Positions 1-9,048 of a stretch of 64,000 bases of DNA are shown here, one piece after another. The stretch is from JAHFTW01 sp038046785 (GTDB lineage Archaea > Thermoplasmatota > E2 > JACPAO01 > JAHFTW01): positions 248,001 to 312,000 of the forward strand of contig JBBSVM010000003.1 in NCBI GenBank assembly GCA_038046785.1, read 5' to 3'. A program made the translations under genes and the position numbers. A model generated the notes under the pieces. That model was not told the origin of the DNA. It saw only the letters and a program-made list of their open reading frames with translations, and did no database searches. The number at the start of each line of letters is the position of its first letter. Within the stretch, counting starts at the first letter, position 1.

Positions 1-2
1 GC

Positions 3-1109
3 GAGGCTCCCTACGACCACTACACCTTCCTCAGCCACGTCGCAGAAGGGTACGGCGGCGGCCTCGAACACCGCAACTCAACGGTTCTCGGCATCGACCC
101 GAGCCATCTGCTCTCAGACGAGAAACTGCAGACACGGTTCTACCCACTCGTCGCACACGAATTCTTCCACACTTGGAACGTCAAGCGCATTCTTCCCGCC
201 GCCTTCCAGCCCTACCCGCTGCAGAGCGAGACCTACACGGACCTTCTCTGGCTCTTTGAGGGATTCACCAGCTACTACGAGCTGCCCCTCCTGCACCGCT
301 CCAACGTGGTGGACGGCGCGTCGTGGGCCAAACTGGTGGGCGAAGACCTCGAGGGGTACCACAAGGCGCTCGGGCGCAAACGCATCAGCGTGGCACAGGC
401 AAGTCGCCTCACTTGGACGCTGCTCTACCAGCCGCACGAGCACAACGTCAACCGCAACGTCAGCTACTACGCCAAAGGCATGTGGGTCGGGCTCTGCCTC
501 GATGCCGAACTGCGCCGCCGCAAGGTGAAGGGTGGCCTCGACGCGGTGATGCGGCACATCTGGCGCAAGCATGGCAAGACCGGCGTGGGTCTCACCGATG
601 ACGCGCTGCCCGACCTGGTCGAGCAGGCGACCGGCCTCAACCTCGGCGGCAAGATTGCACGCTGGGTGGACGGCACCGAGGAGCTTCCCATCGCCGCCGC
701 CTTCCGCACGCTCGGCTGGACGATGAAGGCAGAGTGGAAGGATCCCAAGAAGAAGCTCGGCCTCGGCCTGGAGTTCAAGCCGGGGACGGCGCAGATTGCG
801 CGCATCTGGGAGGACCGCCCAGCGGCGGGTGTTTTGCAGCCGGACGACGAGATTGTCGCCGCGCTCGGAACAAAATGGAATCCCGAGGCGTTCGCAGAGC
901 GGGTCGCCAGCCGCAAGCCCGGCGACCGCGTCGAAATCGCCGCGTTCCGCGAAGGCCGTCTGCGCAGCTTCCAGGTCCCGCTCTCGGAATCCCCCAAAGA
1001 GACCTTCAAGCTCACGCCGACGAAGGGTTCCGCCGCAAAGCGCGCGCGCACGGCCTGGCTTGGCGAGGGCAAACCCAAACCCAAGAAGCCGGCCCGAAAG
1101 GGTCGCTGA
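3..1109 (+). CDS. M61-family (glycyl aminopeptidase-like) metallopeptidase with PDZ domain, 5' end cut
   Basis: The reading frame is open from the window edge, so the N-terminus is missing; 368 codons remain. The visible part has the M61 catalytic signature: a GGLEHRNST segment, then the zinc motif HEFFH followed by WNVKRI, and further on a glutamate in LFEGFTSYYE that would be the third zinc ligand. The last ~110 residues form a PDZ-like domain (LGLEFKPGTAQIARIWEDRP onward) and end in a Lys/Pro/Arg-rich tail (KPKPKKPARKGR). The family trims N-terminal Gly/Ala from peptides and is usually cytosolic; the substrate here is unknown. The next gene begins about 70 bp downstream with its own TATA-like box. 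Confidence 0.9.
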   Translation, partial: EAPYDHYTFLSHVAEGYGGGLEHRNSTVLGIDPSHLLSDEKLQTRFYPLVAHEFFHTWNVKRILPAAFQPYPLQSETYTDLLWLFEGFTSYYELPLLHRSNVVDGASWAKLVGEDLEGYHKALGRKRISVAQASRLTWTLLYQPHEHNVNRNVSYYAKGMWVGLCLDAELRRRKVKGGLDAVMRHIWRKHGKTGVGLTDDALPDLVEQATGLNLGGKIARWVDGTEELPIAAAFRTLGWTMKAEWKDPKKKLGLGLEFKPGTAQIARIWEDRPAAGVLQPDDEIVAALGTKWNPEAFAERVASRKPGDRVEIAAFREGRLRSFQVPLSESPKETFKLTPTKGSAAKRARTAWLGEGKPKPKKPARKGR

Positions 1110-1148
1110 ACGCTCTGCGGCAAACGGTTGCGGAAAATCGCCACAGCC

Positions 1149-1154
1149 CTTAAG
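1149..1154 (+). promoter_or_regulatory. TATA-like box for the lipoprotein at 1178
   Basis: CTTAAG is centred about 26 nt before the GTG at 1178. That is the archaeal TATA-to-start distance expected for a leaderless transcript, and it supports the downstream GTG rather than the GTG at 1154 as the start. Confidence 0.45.
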
Positions 1155-1177
1155 TGAACGAGCGGCGCGGTTCGGTC

Positions 1178-1804
1178 GTGCGGTTCGCGATTGTCCCTCT
1201 CGCTCTGGCGCTCCTCCTGGCGGGCTGCGCATCGGTTCCGGCCGCACCGGTCGAGGCAGACACCGGTGCGGCGGGAAGCGTCGTCGCGTTGCGCGTCATC
1301 CCAGTCAACCACACCGTGAGCTGGAGCGGCAACTTGGGGGCCGAGCCGTGCGGCGTCCCAGGCACCACGACCTGCAGTCTCTTCGACGAGTCTTGGCGCC
1401 TCCTCGATTCCAACCTCCGCGACCCGAGCGTCCCGGAGCTCAACCCTGGCTTGGAAGCGCCGCCGATGGAGCGCACCGTGCACGACGCTGGCGCCCTGTT
1501 CTGGCGCCTCTCAGGCGAGTTGCGGCTGGAGTCTTCCACCGCGCGCTCTGAGGTGAACCTGCGCGTTTTCGTCCTCGACGGCGACGGCGGGGAGGGCCGC
1601 GAGGCGCTCTTCGTGCACGGCACCGACCGCATCACCGTGGAGACGACCGACCTCTTCCTCGAGGAGGGCGAGCGCGACCTCCGATTCGTTCTGGAGTTGG
1701 CCGAGCAGGACGCCCGCACCCTCCTGGCCCCCGTCCGCGTGACCGGGGAGATTCTGGCACAGGCGTTCGTGGATGCCGGCGACGAGCCGGTGGTCCTGAG
1801 CTGA
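1178..1804 (+). CDS. Predicted lipoprotein of unknown function
   Basis: From the GTG at 1178 the product (208 aa) begins MRFAIVPLALALLLAGC, a short lipoprotein signal with a lipobox (LAGC) and lipid-modified Cys at about residue 17. An in-frame GTG at 1154 would add eight charged residues in front of the signal; the TATA-like CTTAAG and the better signal favour 1178. The mature protein is Ser/Thr/Glu-rich and looks like a beta-sandwich, with alternating hydrophobic strands and no catalytic motif. It probably sits on the outer face of the membrane. No family recognised. Confidence 0.7.
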   Translation: MRFAIVPLALALLLAGCASVPAAPVEADTGAAGSVVALRVIPVNHTVSWSGNLGAEPCGVPGTTTCSLFDESWRLLDSNLRDPSVPELNPGLEAPPMERTVHDAGALFWRLSGELRLESSTARSEVNLRVFVLDGDGGEGREALFVHGTDRITVETTDLFLEEGERDLRFVLELAEQDARTLLAPVRVTGEILAQAFVDAGDEPVVLS

Positions 1805-1863
1805 GCGGCCTCCCGCACATCCCCCTCAACAACCTTTTTGCCGCCGGGGGCGACCGTGGAGCC

Positions 1864-3567
1864 GTGACGGTTCCCGCCGGCATCGACTGGAGACCGTGGG
1901 AGGCCGCGACGTTTGCCACGGCCCAGCGTGAGCGCAAACCCATCTTCGTTAACGTCGCAGCGGGGTGGTGCCACTGGTGCCACGTCATGGACAAGGAGAC
2001 GTTTGGCGACCGCGCCGTCCAGGAAGCTCTGCGCTCCTTCATCGCCATCCGCGTCGATGCCGATGCGCGGCCCGACCTGGCGGAGCGCTACGGCGAATGG
2101 GGCTGGCCCGCCAACGCCCTGCTGACGCCGGATTCTGAGCCGTTCACCGAACTGCGCGGCTACCAGGAGGCGGCTCCGTTTCGCGAGCTGCTGCAGTCGG
2201 TGGCCGCCCAGGCGAAGGCGGGAACCCTGCGCCGCGCCGTCGTGCCGCCGGCTCGCCCCGCGGTGACGGGCGACCTGGTGGAACTACGCGACCAGGTCGC
2301 CGCATCGCTGCTGCGCTTCTACGACCGCAAGGTGGGCGGCTGGGGCGGCTTCCAGAAGTACCCCCATCCCGGACCGCTTGAGGCGTCCTGGCTGGAGGCG
2401 GCGCGCGGCAACGAGGCGGGCCGCCGCCGCGCCGAGCAGACGCTTGCGGGCATGACGCAACTTCTCGACCCGGTGTGGGGCGGCTGCTACCAGTACTCCA
2501 CCCACCACGGCTGGACGACACCGCACTTCGAGAAGATCGCCACCGTGCAGGCCGCAAGCCTGGCGTCGTTCACCGAGGCGTGGCAACGCACCGGCAACGC
2601 GTCGTACCGCGACGCCGCCAACCGGCAGGTGCGCTACCTCACGACGTGGCTGCAATCCGCCGAGGGCCCCTTCTTCACCAGCCAGGACGCCGATGCGACC
2701 CGCCCCGATGGCTCCACCGTGAAGGGCGAGCGTTACTATGGGCAAAGCGACGCCAAGCGGCGCACCCTCGGGTTGCCGAAACTGGACCGCTCCATCTACG
2801 CCGACTGGAACGGCCAACTCCTGCACGCCCTCGCCCGCCACGCCGCCGCCACCGGGGAGACCAGCTCCTTGGTCGCAGCCGCCCGCGCCGCACGCCGCCT
2901 GCTCGCGACCCACCAAGAGCCGTCGGGCGCTTTCCGGCACGCCGAACGTCCGGATGCGATTCTTCACTTGCGCGACAACGCCGCAATGGGACGCGCCCTC
3001 CTCGCCCTCTCCCAGGGCTCCGGCGACCCATCGTGGGCCGTCGAGGCGGAGCGGGTGGCGCGCTGGATGCTGGCGAACCTCCAGGCGCCGGAGGGCGGCT
3101 TCTGGGCGCACAGCAAAGACCCCGCCGCAGCAGGCGTGTTCGCCCAACGCCGGCGCCCGCTCGAGGAGAACGGTTTGGCGGTGCGCTTCCTCGTCGAGGT
3201 GGCATGGCAGAGCGAAGACGAGGCGCTTGCTGCCGCCTGCCGCACCGCCGCAGAACGGGCCGCGCGCGTCCTGGGCGATGCTGAACTTGTGGCCGCCGAA
3301 GGCAACCTGATTGGGCAGTTCCTGCTCGGCATCGAATGGCTCCTGCTCGAGCCCACCAAAGCGGTCGTCGTCGGTGCCGCCGCGGGGGAACCGCTGTGGC
3401 AGGCCGCGCTCGCTCTCGCCGCACCCGGCCTCGTGGTGCGCGCTCCTCACTCGGGTGAATATCCCCCCGTACCGAGCCCTGCCGTCTACCTCTGCCGCGG
3501 CAACGCCTGCAGCCGACCCGTCACCGATGCGGCCTCTCTCGCCTCCGAGCTCGCACGAATGCTCTAA
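1864..3567 (+). CDS. DUF255 thioredoxin-like / six-hairpin domain protein (YyaL/SSP411 type)
   Basis: The N-terminus holds the DUF255 thioredoxin-like domain, with the hallmark GWCHWCHVMDKETF at about residues 37-50 (a CxxC pair in a WCHWCH context), followed by the cis-Pro region GWPANALLTPD. The rest resembles the alpha/alpha-barrel of N-acylglucosamine 2-epimerase-like proteins, including YADWNGQLLHALARHA. At 567 aa it is shorter than the common ~680 aa family form; the barrel C-terminus is compressed. The GTG start is chosen because a T-rich CTTTTTG (1834-1840) lies 27 nt upstream, as for a leaderless start. Biochemical function of the family is not settled; a redox or sugar-related role is guessed. 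Confidence 0.9.
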   Translation: MTVPAGIDWRPWEAATFATAQRERKPIFVNVAAGWCHWCHVMDKETFGDRAVQEALRSFIAIRVDADARPDLAERYGEWGWPANALLTPDSEPFTELRGYQEAAPFRELLQSVAAQAKAGTLRRAVVPPARPAVTGDLVELRDQVAASLLRFYDRKVGGWGGFQKYPHPGPLEASWLEAARGNEAGRRRAEQTLAGMTQLLDPVWGGCYQYSTHHGWTTPHFEKIATVQAASLASFTEAWQRTGNASYRDAANRQVRYLTTWLQSAEGPFFTSQDADATRPDGSTVKGERYYGQSDAKRRTLGLPKLDRSIYADWNGQLLHALARHAAATGETSSLVAAARAARRLLATHQEPSGAFRHAERPDAILHLRDNAAMGRALLALSQGSGDPSWAVEAERVARWMLANLQAPEGGFWAHSKDPAAAGVFAQRRRPLEENGLAVRFLVEVAWQSEDEALAAACRTAAERAARVLGDAELVAAEGNLIGQFLLGIEWLLLEPTKAVVVGAAAGEPLWQAALALAAPGLVVRAPHSGEYPPVPSPAVYLCRGNACSRPVTDAASLASELARML

Positions 3568-3588
3568 CCACCGATGGGCCGCATTGGT

Positions 3589-3652
3589 CACAGATTTCTC
3601 AGATTCCTCAGATTCTACGCCAACAACCAATCTGTGAAATCTGCGCAATCTG
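3589..3652. repeat. Inverted array of 9-bp periodic CAGATT/AATCTG repeats
   Basis: CAGATT occurs at 3591, 3600 and 3609, and its complement AATCTG at 3629, 3638 and 3647, both with an exact 9-bp period. The outer arms CACAGATT (3589-3596) and AATCTGTG (3629-3636) pair perfectly, and shifted registers also pair. It lies between two plus-strand genes, just after the stop of the DUF255 gene, so it may act as a terminator or processing hairpin, or be a dispersed repeat. Confidence 0.7.
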
Positions 3653-3713
3653 CGACTTCGTCGGTCGCTCTGCCCTCCGTAACTTCAAGCAGGGGAGCGG
3701 CGTCCAAGAGCCG

Positions 3714-5177
3714 ATGGCCCACGCGCCAAGCATCGTCCGCGCCCTGATTCAGGAAGCCAAACGGGGCGGCCGCCCCATGGTGTTCCTGCTGCGCGAGGCG
3801 CGCGCCATCGAGGAGCCATCGCACGCCGCCGAGGCGCTCTTTGCGCTCTCCGAATTCGTGCCCGAAGACCAAGCGGGCAACGTCCTTGGCGAAGTGGCCG
3901 GACTGGTCGGCCAAGTGGAACGTGGCTGGCGCCGCGCCGAGGTCATCGCCACTCTCGCCAAACGGGGCCCAAGCTGGCGCAACGGCGACGACATGGACGA
4001 AACGTTGGACCGTTTCCAGCGCTCGCTCGTCCGCCTCACGCTCGACCTGGAAGGGTCCGACCTTTCCGCAGCGCTGCCCAACGTGGCGCGCTGGTGCCCC
4101 GAAGACTTGATGGTGGACTTGCTGCGCCGCGCCCTGACTGCGGGCAGCAACCCGTTGGAGGACGGCAAGTGCGTTCTGGCGCTCGGCGAGAACGCCGGCC
4201 TGGTCGACCTCCTCATGAGTTGGCCCGACGCCGCGCTGCGCTCGCGGCTTCTCGCTTACCACCACAACCACGCCGCGACCCCGCGCCTGGCCGACGCCAT
4301 CGCAGAGTCCACGAAACTTTCCCCCAAGGGCCAAGTTGAGGTTCTGCGCGGCGTCATCGCCAGCCTTGCCGAGGCCGACCTGGAGACCGTCCACGCGGCC
4401 CTGCCCACCGACCCTGAAAGCCGCGCCCGACTGCTTGCCGCCCTCGCCGCTCGCGCCGACCGCCTGGGCGAGAAGGGCAAGGCGGCCGCTTGGTTCGCGG
4501 AGGGAACTGCGGTCGCTGCCGCAATTCCCGAGGAGAAGGCGCGCACCAACGTTCTCGCCAATCTTGCCAAAGGGACCGAGCGGCTTGTCACCGGCAAAGC
4601 TCCGGCGCCGCCCCCTTCGCGCCCGGAATCCAACATCCGCATCACCGCTCCCGCCGCTCCGACGGCCGTCGGTCGCCCCATCCTCGCTCTCGTGGACACC
4701 TACGACGGAAATCTCGGCGAAACCCACTTGCGTGCCATCGGCCGCGCCGCCCCGCTCTGCTGGGCGTTCGGCCTCGACCTCGCCCTCGTCGGCTTCCCCG
4801 GAACCCTCGAAGAGACAGTGAAAAAGGCGGCCAAGGAGACCCACATCGGCGAAGGCGAAGGCTACGTCACCGAGCTCGCGGGCGCCAGCCGCATCCACTG
4901 GGTTCCGGTCACCGGCGGACTGCCCACCTGGCCCGGCCTTCCCATCGCCACGACGCCGAGCCCGGACCCTGCCAAGGCGGTGGATTTCCCGCGCGCCCAG
5001 GAGCTGGCCCGTGGCACCCCGCTCGTCGTCCTCATGGGGCTCGGTAAACGCGGTCTGCCTCCTGGTTGGCTCAAGGTTCTGCCGCACCACTTGGAACTCA
5101 CCGGGCGGCGCGTCAGCCTGGAGACCGCCACCGCAATGGGCATCATCGCTGAGCGCATGCGGCAGCTGAAACCGTAA
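3714..5177 (+). CDS. Archaeal protein with C-terminal DUF531 (SPOUT-like) domain
   Basis: A 487-aa soluble protein in two parts. Residues 1-~300 are helical and Ala/Leu-rich, with pairs of helices that look like a TPR/HEAT-type solenoid. After a Pro-rich linker near residue 300, the C-terminal ~170 residues resemble archaeal DUF531: ILALVDTYDGNLGETHLRAI near the start, then a Gly-rich loop LMGLGKRGLPPGW, and ELTGRRVSLETATAMGII at the end. That last segment resembles the knotted cofactor-binding end of SPOUT RNA methyltransferases. A role in RNA modification is inference. Standalone DUF531 proteins are much shorter, so the long N-terminal extension is unusual. Confidence 0.65.
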   Translation: MAHAPSIVRALIQEAKRGGRPMVFLLREARAIEEPSHAAEALFALSEFVPEDQAGNVLGEVAGLVGQVERGWRRAEVIATLAKRGPSWRNGDDMDETLDRFQRSLVRLTLDLEGSDLSAALPNVARWCPEDLMVDLLRRALTAGSNPLEDGKCVLALGENAGLVDLLMSWPDAALRSRLLAYHHNHAATPRLADAIAESTKLSPKGQVEVLRGVIASLAEADLETVHAALPTDPESRARLLAALAARADRLGEKGKAAAWFAEGTAVAAAIPEEKARTNVLANLAKGTERLVTGKAPAPPPSRPESNIRITAPAAPTAVGRPILALVDTYDGNLGETHLRAIGRAAPLCWAFGLDLALVGFPGTLEETVKKAAKETHIGEGEGYVTELAGASRIHWVPVTGGLPTWPGLPIATTPSPDPAKAVDFPRAQELARGTPLVVLMGLGKRGLPPGWLKVLPHHLELTGRRVSLETATAMGIIAERMRQLKP

Positions 5178-5245
5178 GAGCACACTCAAACGAATGCCCC
5201 GAAAGGGTCAAAACGGCCCCCTTGGGTGTTCCTTTGGTTGCCGCC

Positions 5246-6421
5246 ATGAAAAGCGCATCAATCGTTGCTGTCTCTCTGCTTGTCGCCCTTCTTGCCGGCT
5301 GCGTCGGCGGAGGAGGAGCGACCGCAAAAGGACTGCTCAGCATCGCCGACAACGCCGCAAACGCATGGGACGCGGACGCCCAGCTTGTGAGTGTTTTCGG
5401 CATTGAGGCGAACATCACGATTCCCCCCGCCGCCCGCATGGCTCTCCAAGAGGCAGCGAAAGAAGACGCGCGCGCCGACCCGGAAGCGCTCGTCGCCCTG
5501 CTCTCCGACGCTCGCGTTGGCGATGGCGTCGCCCCGGGCTGGGTCTACGCCTACTTCTCTCCCAAAGGAGTGTACGGCGTCATCGTCGGCGCCGACCGGC
5601 AGATTATCTTCGAGGAGCAGGTCGCCAATATCACGGACATTGGCGATGCCGCAAAAGAGATTGCAGAGTTTGACCTCGAAGCGGCCTTCGGTGCATGGAA
5701 CGTCGATTCCGACACCGCCGCCGCCAACGTCGCCGCCGCCAACGCAACGTTTGCCGCCCAAGTCGGCAAGTCCGAACAGGTGCTCGCCTGGTTCATCAAC
5801 CCCGTCGAGCGCACCTGGGAGATGGTTCTCACTCCGCTCCGCGATGGCATGGGCATCCATGCCACCGTGGACTACGAATCAGGTGAAGTGAAACGCGTCG
5901 AACTCAATCCGAGCTTCGGCGTCTCCGTTCCGGGCGTCGAGACCCCCGAGACGCCTGTCGTGGAGCCGCAACCGGACATCGACCAGGAAGCGGGCGCCGT
6001 GAATGGCCGCGTCTCCACCCTCGCGACGACCGATGGAGGCTCCTTCGACATCGATGACCTCCACGACGTCGGCCGCCTGCTCATCTCCGCACAAGAACAA
6101 GCGGGTGCGGCCGGCCTGAGCGATGTCACCGTGACCGTCACCGGCCCCGACGGCGAGGAATACAGCACGACGCTCAGCCCGATGCTCGGCACCGAGACCA
6201 TCGTGGTGCCGTTCACGCCCGCCGTGGGCGAATGGCAGGTCGTCATGACCTCGGGCGGCGTGGCGCTCGGGACCTCGGTCACCGTCGAGTGGTGCACGGA
6301 TGGCGACCCGACCCCGGACACGCTCAACAACGGCGCCTGCCAAGATCTTCTTGGCTTCGGCGGCAGCGCAGGGTCCGCAAGCCCACTCAGGAGCTGGCTG
6401 CCTTTCGCAGCCGCTCCATGA
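5246..6421 (+). CDS. Predicted lipoprotein with C-terminal beta-rich domain
   Basis: The start at ATG 5246 gives MKSASIVAVSLLVALLAGC, a clean lipoprotein signal with the Cys at residue 19; an upstream GTG at 5222 would only add a short non-signal leader. The first half (to ~residue 210) contains YAYFSPKGVYGVIV and VLAWFINPVERTWEMVL, a pattern of paired PepSY-like strands. The second half is Thr/Val-rich, with VTVTVTGPDGEEYST, like an Ig-type sandwich. 391 aa. Its last 35 bp overlap the 3' end of the convergent Sua5 gene. Function unknown; likely surface-anchored. Confidence 0.75.
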   Translation: MKSASIVAVSLLVALLAGCVGGGGATAKGLLSIADNAANAWDADAQLVSVFGIEANITIPPAARMALQEAAKEDARADPEALVALLSDARVGDGVAPGWVYAYFSPKGVYGVIVGADRQIIFEEQVANITDIGDAAKEIAEFDLEAAFGAWNVDSDTAAANVAAANATFAAQVGKSEQVLAWFINPVERTWEMVLTPLRDGMGIHATVDYESGEVKRVELNPSFGVSVPGVETPETPVVEPQPDIDQEAGAVNGRVSTLATTDGGSFDIDDLHDVGRLLISAQEQAGAAGLSDVTVTVTGPDGEEYSTTLSPMLGTETIVVPFTPAVGEWQVVMTSGGVALGTSVTVEWCTDGDPTPDTLNNGACQDLLGFGGSAGSASPLRSWLPFAAAP

Positions 6422-7355
6422 CGGCGGCGCCCAGGCCCGCCTCGGGAATCGCCTCGACGACGAGAGTGTCGTAGCCGCCCGCGTCGGCGTCACGCAGCGC
6501 CGCAAAGAGGCGACGCGCCCACCCGGCCGCATCGTGGCGCGAGGCGATGACGGTGACGTCGGGGCCGCGCAATCCCGACTCCGTGCTGACCAGCCAAGCG
6601 GTCCGAGTCGAGCGGCGCCGCTCCACCTCCCAGAGCGAACGCAGCGCCGCGGCGGCCACCACGCGCAGCGGTGTCGCGGGAGCGTAGTGGCGATACTTCA
6701 TGCCAGGCGCGAGCGGCCGATCGCCCGGCGCGGCGTTGGCCAGCGGCCCGACGATGGCCTCCAGATCACGCACCGGGACGCCTCCCTGGCGCAGCAGAGT
6801 CGGGCGGCCATCCGGCCACCCCACCACGCTGGACTCCAGCCCGACCGCGCAGGGGCCGCCGTCGAGAATCAGGATGGAATCGCCCAAATCGGCGGCGGCA
6901 TCCGCGGCGCGTGTCGGACTGGGGCGGCCGCTCACATTGGCGCTTGGTGCCGCAAGGGCCAACCCGGAAGCGCGCAGGACCTGCTGGAACACGGTGTGCG
7001 CAGGAACGCGCAGAGCCACCGTGTCGAGACCCGCCGAGCAGGCGGGCGCGGTGACGTTCGAGCGTGGAACGACGAGCGTCAATGGACCGGGCCAGAACCG
7101 CTTCGCCAACTCCAGCGCACCGGGGGGCCACAACCCACTCACCGCCTGGGCGTGGGCGAGGTCGCGGCAGTGCACGATGACCGGGTTGTCGCTGGGGCGT
7201 CCTTTGGCGATGAAGATGGAGCGCACGGCCATCTCGTTCGCGGCGTCGGCGGCAAGACCATAGACGGTCTCGGTTGGAAGCACGACGAGCCCACCGGAGC
7301 CCAAAAACTTGGCCGCCTCCGCAACTGTGGCTGAGTCCGGAACGCGCACACTCAC
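6387..7355 (-). CDS. sua5: L-threonylcarbamoyladenylate synthase (Sua5/YrdC family)
   Basis: Makes threonylcarbamoyl-AMP from threonine, bicarbonate and ATP for the t6A37 modification of ANN-decoding tRNAs. The YrdC core shows LPTETVYGLAADA, the basic KGRPSDNP loop, and LALAAPSANVSGRPSPT. A ~120-residue C-terminal extension after LAPGMKYRHYAP is typical of the long Sua5 form rather than short YrdC. The GTG at 7355 is chosen because purK stops at 7360, leaving 4 nt; further upstream in-frame sequence is purK in another frame. 322 aa. It is the last gene of the purE-purK-sua5 run, so probably co-transcribed with purine genes. Confidence 0.95.
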   Translation of the reverse strand: MSVRVPDSATVAEAAKFLGSGGLVVLPTETVYGLAADAANEMAVRSIFIAKGRPSDNPVIVHCRDLAHAQAVSGLWPPGALELAKRFWPGPLTLVVPRSNVTAPACSAGLDTVALRVPAHTVFQQVLRASGLALAAPSANVSGRPSPTRAADAAADLGDSILILDGGPCAVGLESSVVGWPDGRPTLLRQGGVPVRDLEAIVGPLANAAPGDRPLAPGMKYRHYAPATPLRVVAAAALRSLWEVERRRSTRTAWLVSTESGLRGPDVTVIASRHDAAGWARRLFAALRDADAGGYDTLVVEAIPEAGLGAAVMERLRKAASS

Positions 7356-7359
7356 GGTG

Positions 7360-8490
7360 TCACCGCGCGGTTTGGAGGCGGCCGTGCAGGGCTTCAGCCG
7401 TCCGAAGGGCAGACGGGGCGTCGTCGGCGATGACCAGAATGTGGCCCATCTTGCGACCCGGCCGGGCCACTTTCTTTCCGTAGAGATGCAGGTGCGCTCC
7501 CGGCTCGGCGAGCACCGGGTCCCAGTGCGGCGGCCCGGAGGCGGGCCAGAGATCCCCAAGGAGATTCAGCATCACCGCGGGCCGCAGCCAACCCGCATCG
7601 CCAAGAGGGAGACCACAGATGGCGCGCAGATGCTGCTCGAACTGGTTCGTGGCCGCAGCGCCAAGTGTGGCGTGGCCCGAGTTGTGGGTGCGCGGTGCCA
7701 CCTCGTTGATGAGCAGCTTGTCCCCGACAAGGAACAGCTCGACGGCGGCGACGCCGACGTGGCCGAGCGCCGCAACGGTGCGTGTGGCGATGGCGAGCGC
7801 CTCGTCTGCGATGGCCTGCGGGACACCCGCCGGGACCTGCGTGGTGTGCAGGATGCCATCGCGGTGGACATTGCGCGCGAGAGGCCAGGCAGCGACCGCT
7901 CCGTCGGGGCTGCGTGCGAGGACGACGGAGAGTTCTGCGTCGAACGGAACGAACGCTTCGAGCACCGCGGGGTGCGGCTGCTTGGCCCAGGCGGCCTTCG
8001 CTTCGGCGACCGTTTTGATGCGGACCTGGCCCTTGCCGTCGTAGCCGCCCTTCCGCGTTTTCAGGATGGCCGGGGCTCCCACCTTGGCGAGACCGGACTC
8101 CAAGGATGCGAAGTCGTCCACGGCGGCCCATGCTGGCTGCGGCAGGCCGTGCGCTGCGAGGAACTTGCGCTGCGCGAGACGGTCGTTGATGTTGCGCAGA
8201 ACCGACGCACCGGGGCGAACAACGCGCGTCTTTGCGAGCGCCTCCAGAACGTCGGCGGAGACATGCTCCGTCTCAATCGTGACGACGTCGCAGCCCTCCG
8301 TCAGGCGCAGAGCCGCCTGCACATCGGACAAAGGTGCCGCGAGGAACTTGTCGGCGCGTGTCGCGCAGGGCGCCTCGGGGTCGGGGTCGAGGACGTGGAC
8401 GCGGTAGCCCATGCGGCGCGCCTCGGTGAGGAGCATCGCGCCGAGCTGGCCGCCGCCCAGGATGCCGATGGTGGAGCCGGGCCGAATCAC
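7360..8490 (-). CDS. purK: 5-(carboxyamino)imidazole ribonucleotide synthase
   Basis: ATP-grasp enzyme that carboxylates AIR to N5-CAIR with bicarbonate and ATP in de novo purine synthesis. The N-terminal Rossmann-like start is IGILGGGQLGAMLLTEARRM; the ATP-grasp core shows ILKTRKGGYDGKGQ and the C-terminal metal-site segment INEVAPRTHNSGH. 376 aa, normal for the family. ATGA overlap (8487-8490) with the upstream purE gene shows translational coupling, and the pairing with a class I PurE fits the N5-CAIR route. Confidence 0.97.
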   Translation of the reverse strand: MIRPGSTIGILGGGQLGAMLLTEARRMGYRVHVLDPDPEAPCATRADKFLAAPLSDVQAALRLTEGCDVVTIETEHVSADVLEALAKTRVVRPGASVLRNINDRLAQRKFLAAHGLPQPAWAAVDDFASLESGLAKVGAPAILKTRKGGYDGKGQVRIKTVAEAKAAWAKQPHPAVLEAFVPFDAELSVVLARSPDGAVAAWPLARNVHRDGILHTTQVPAGVPQAIADEALAIATRTVAALGHVGVAAVELFLVGDKLLINEVAPRTHNSGHATLGAAATNQFEQHLRAICGLPLGDAGWLRPAVMLNLLGDLWPASGPPHWDPVLAEPGAHLHLYGKKVARPGRKMGHILVIADDAPSALRTAEALHGRLQTAR

Positions 8491-8969
8491 AGTTTCTCAC
8501 CCAGGACGCGGTCCCGTTCCGCGTCGCGCCGCGCCTGCAGACGGGCGCGCAGCTTGGCATCGTGCAGGGCCAGGACTTGGGCCGCAAGGAGAGCTGCATT
8601 GGCGGCTCCGGCCGGGCCGATGGCGAGGGTGCCAACCGGAACACCCTTGGGCATCTGCACGATGGAAAGAAGCGAGTCCTGACCGCTGAGGGCTTTCGAC
8701 TGGACGGGAACGCCAAACACCGGCACGAGCGTCATGGAGGCGGTCATGCCGGGAAGGTGGGCGGCACCGCCGGCGCCTGCGATGATGACTTGCAGCCCGT
8801 TCTTCTCGGCGGCACGCGCATACTCAACCAGGCGTTCAGGTGTGCGATGAGCACTCACGACGTGTTTCTCGTACACAACGCCGAGCTCGTCGAGAATCTC
8901 CGCGGCCGCCTTCATGGTCTCCCAGTCGCTGGAACTGCCCATGATGATGCCGACGCGCGCGGAGGCCAC
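8487..8969 (-). CDS. purE: N5-CAIR mutase, class I PurE
   Basis: Converts N5-CAIR to CAIR, the step after PurK. Shows the class I hallmarks: IIMGSSSDWETMKAA, SAHRTPERL carrying the catalytic His, IIAGAGGAAHLPGM, and QMPKGVPVGTLAIG. 160 aa, full length. First gene of the purE-purK-sua5 operon; about 80 bp separate it from the DUF1059 gene downstream of other minus-strand genes, so the operon promoter should lie in 8970-9048, where no clear TATA box is visible. Confidence 0.97.
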   Translation of the reverse strand: MASARVGIIMGSSSDWETMKAAAEILDELGVVYEKHVVSAHRTPERLVEYARAAEKNGLQVIIAGAGGAAHLPGMTASMTLVPVFGVPVQSKALSGQDSLLSIVQMPKGVPVGTLAIGPAGAANAALLAAQVLALHDAKLRARLQARRDAERDRVLGEKL

Positions 8970-9048
8970 GGTGGGCCACCGGCGGGCCGGTTAAAGAACA
9001 CGGGGCTGACGAGCGCGAGACGGGGCGGGACGGGGGAGGAAGCGGTCT

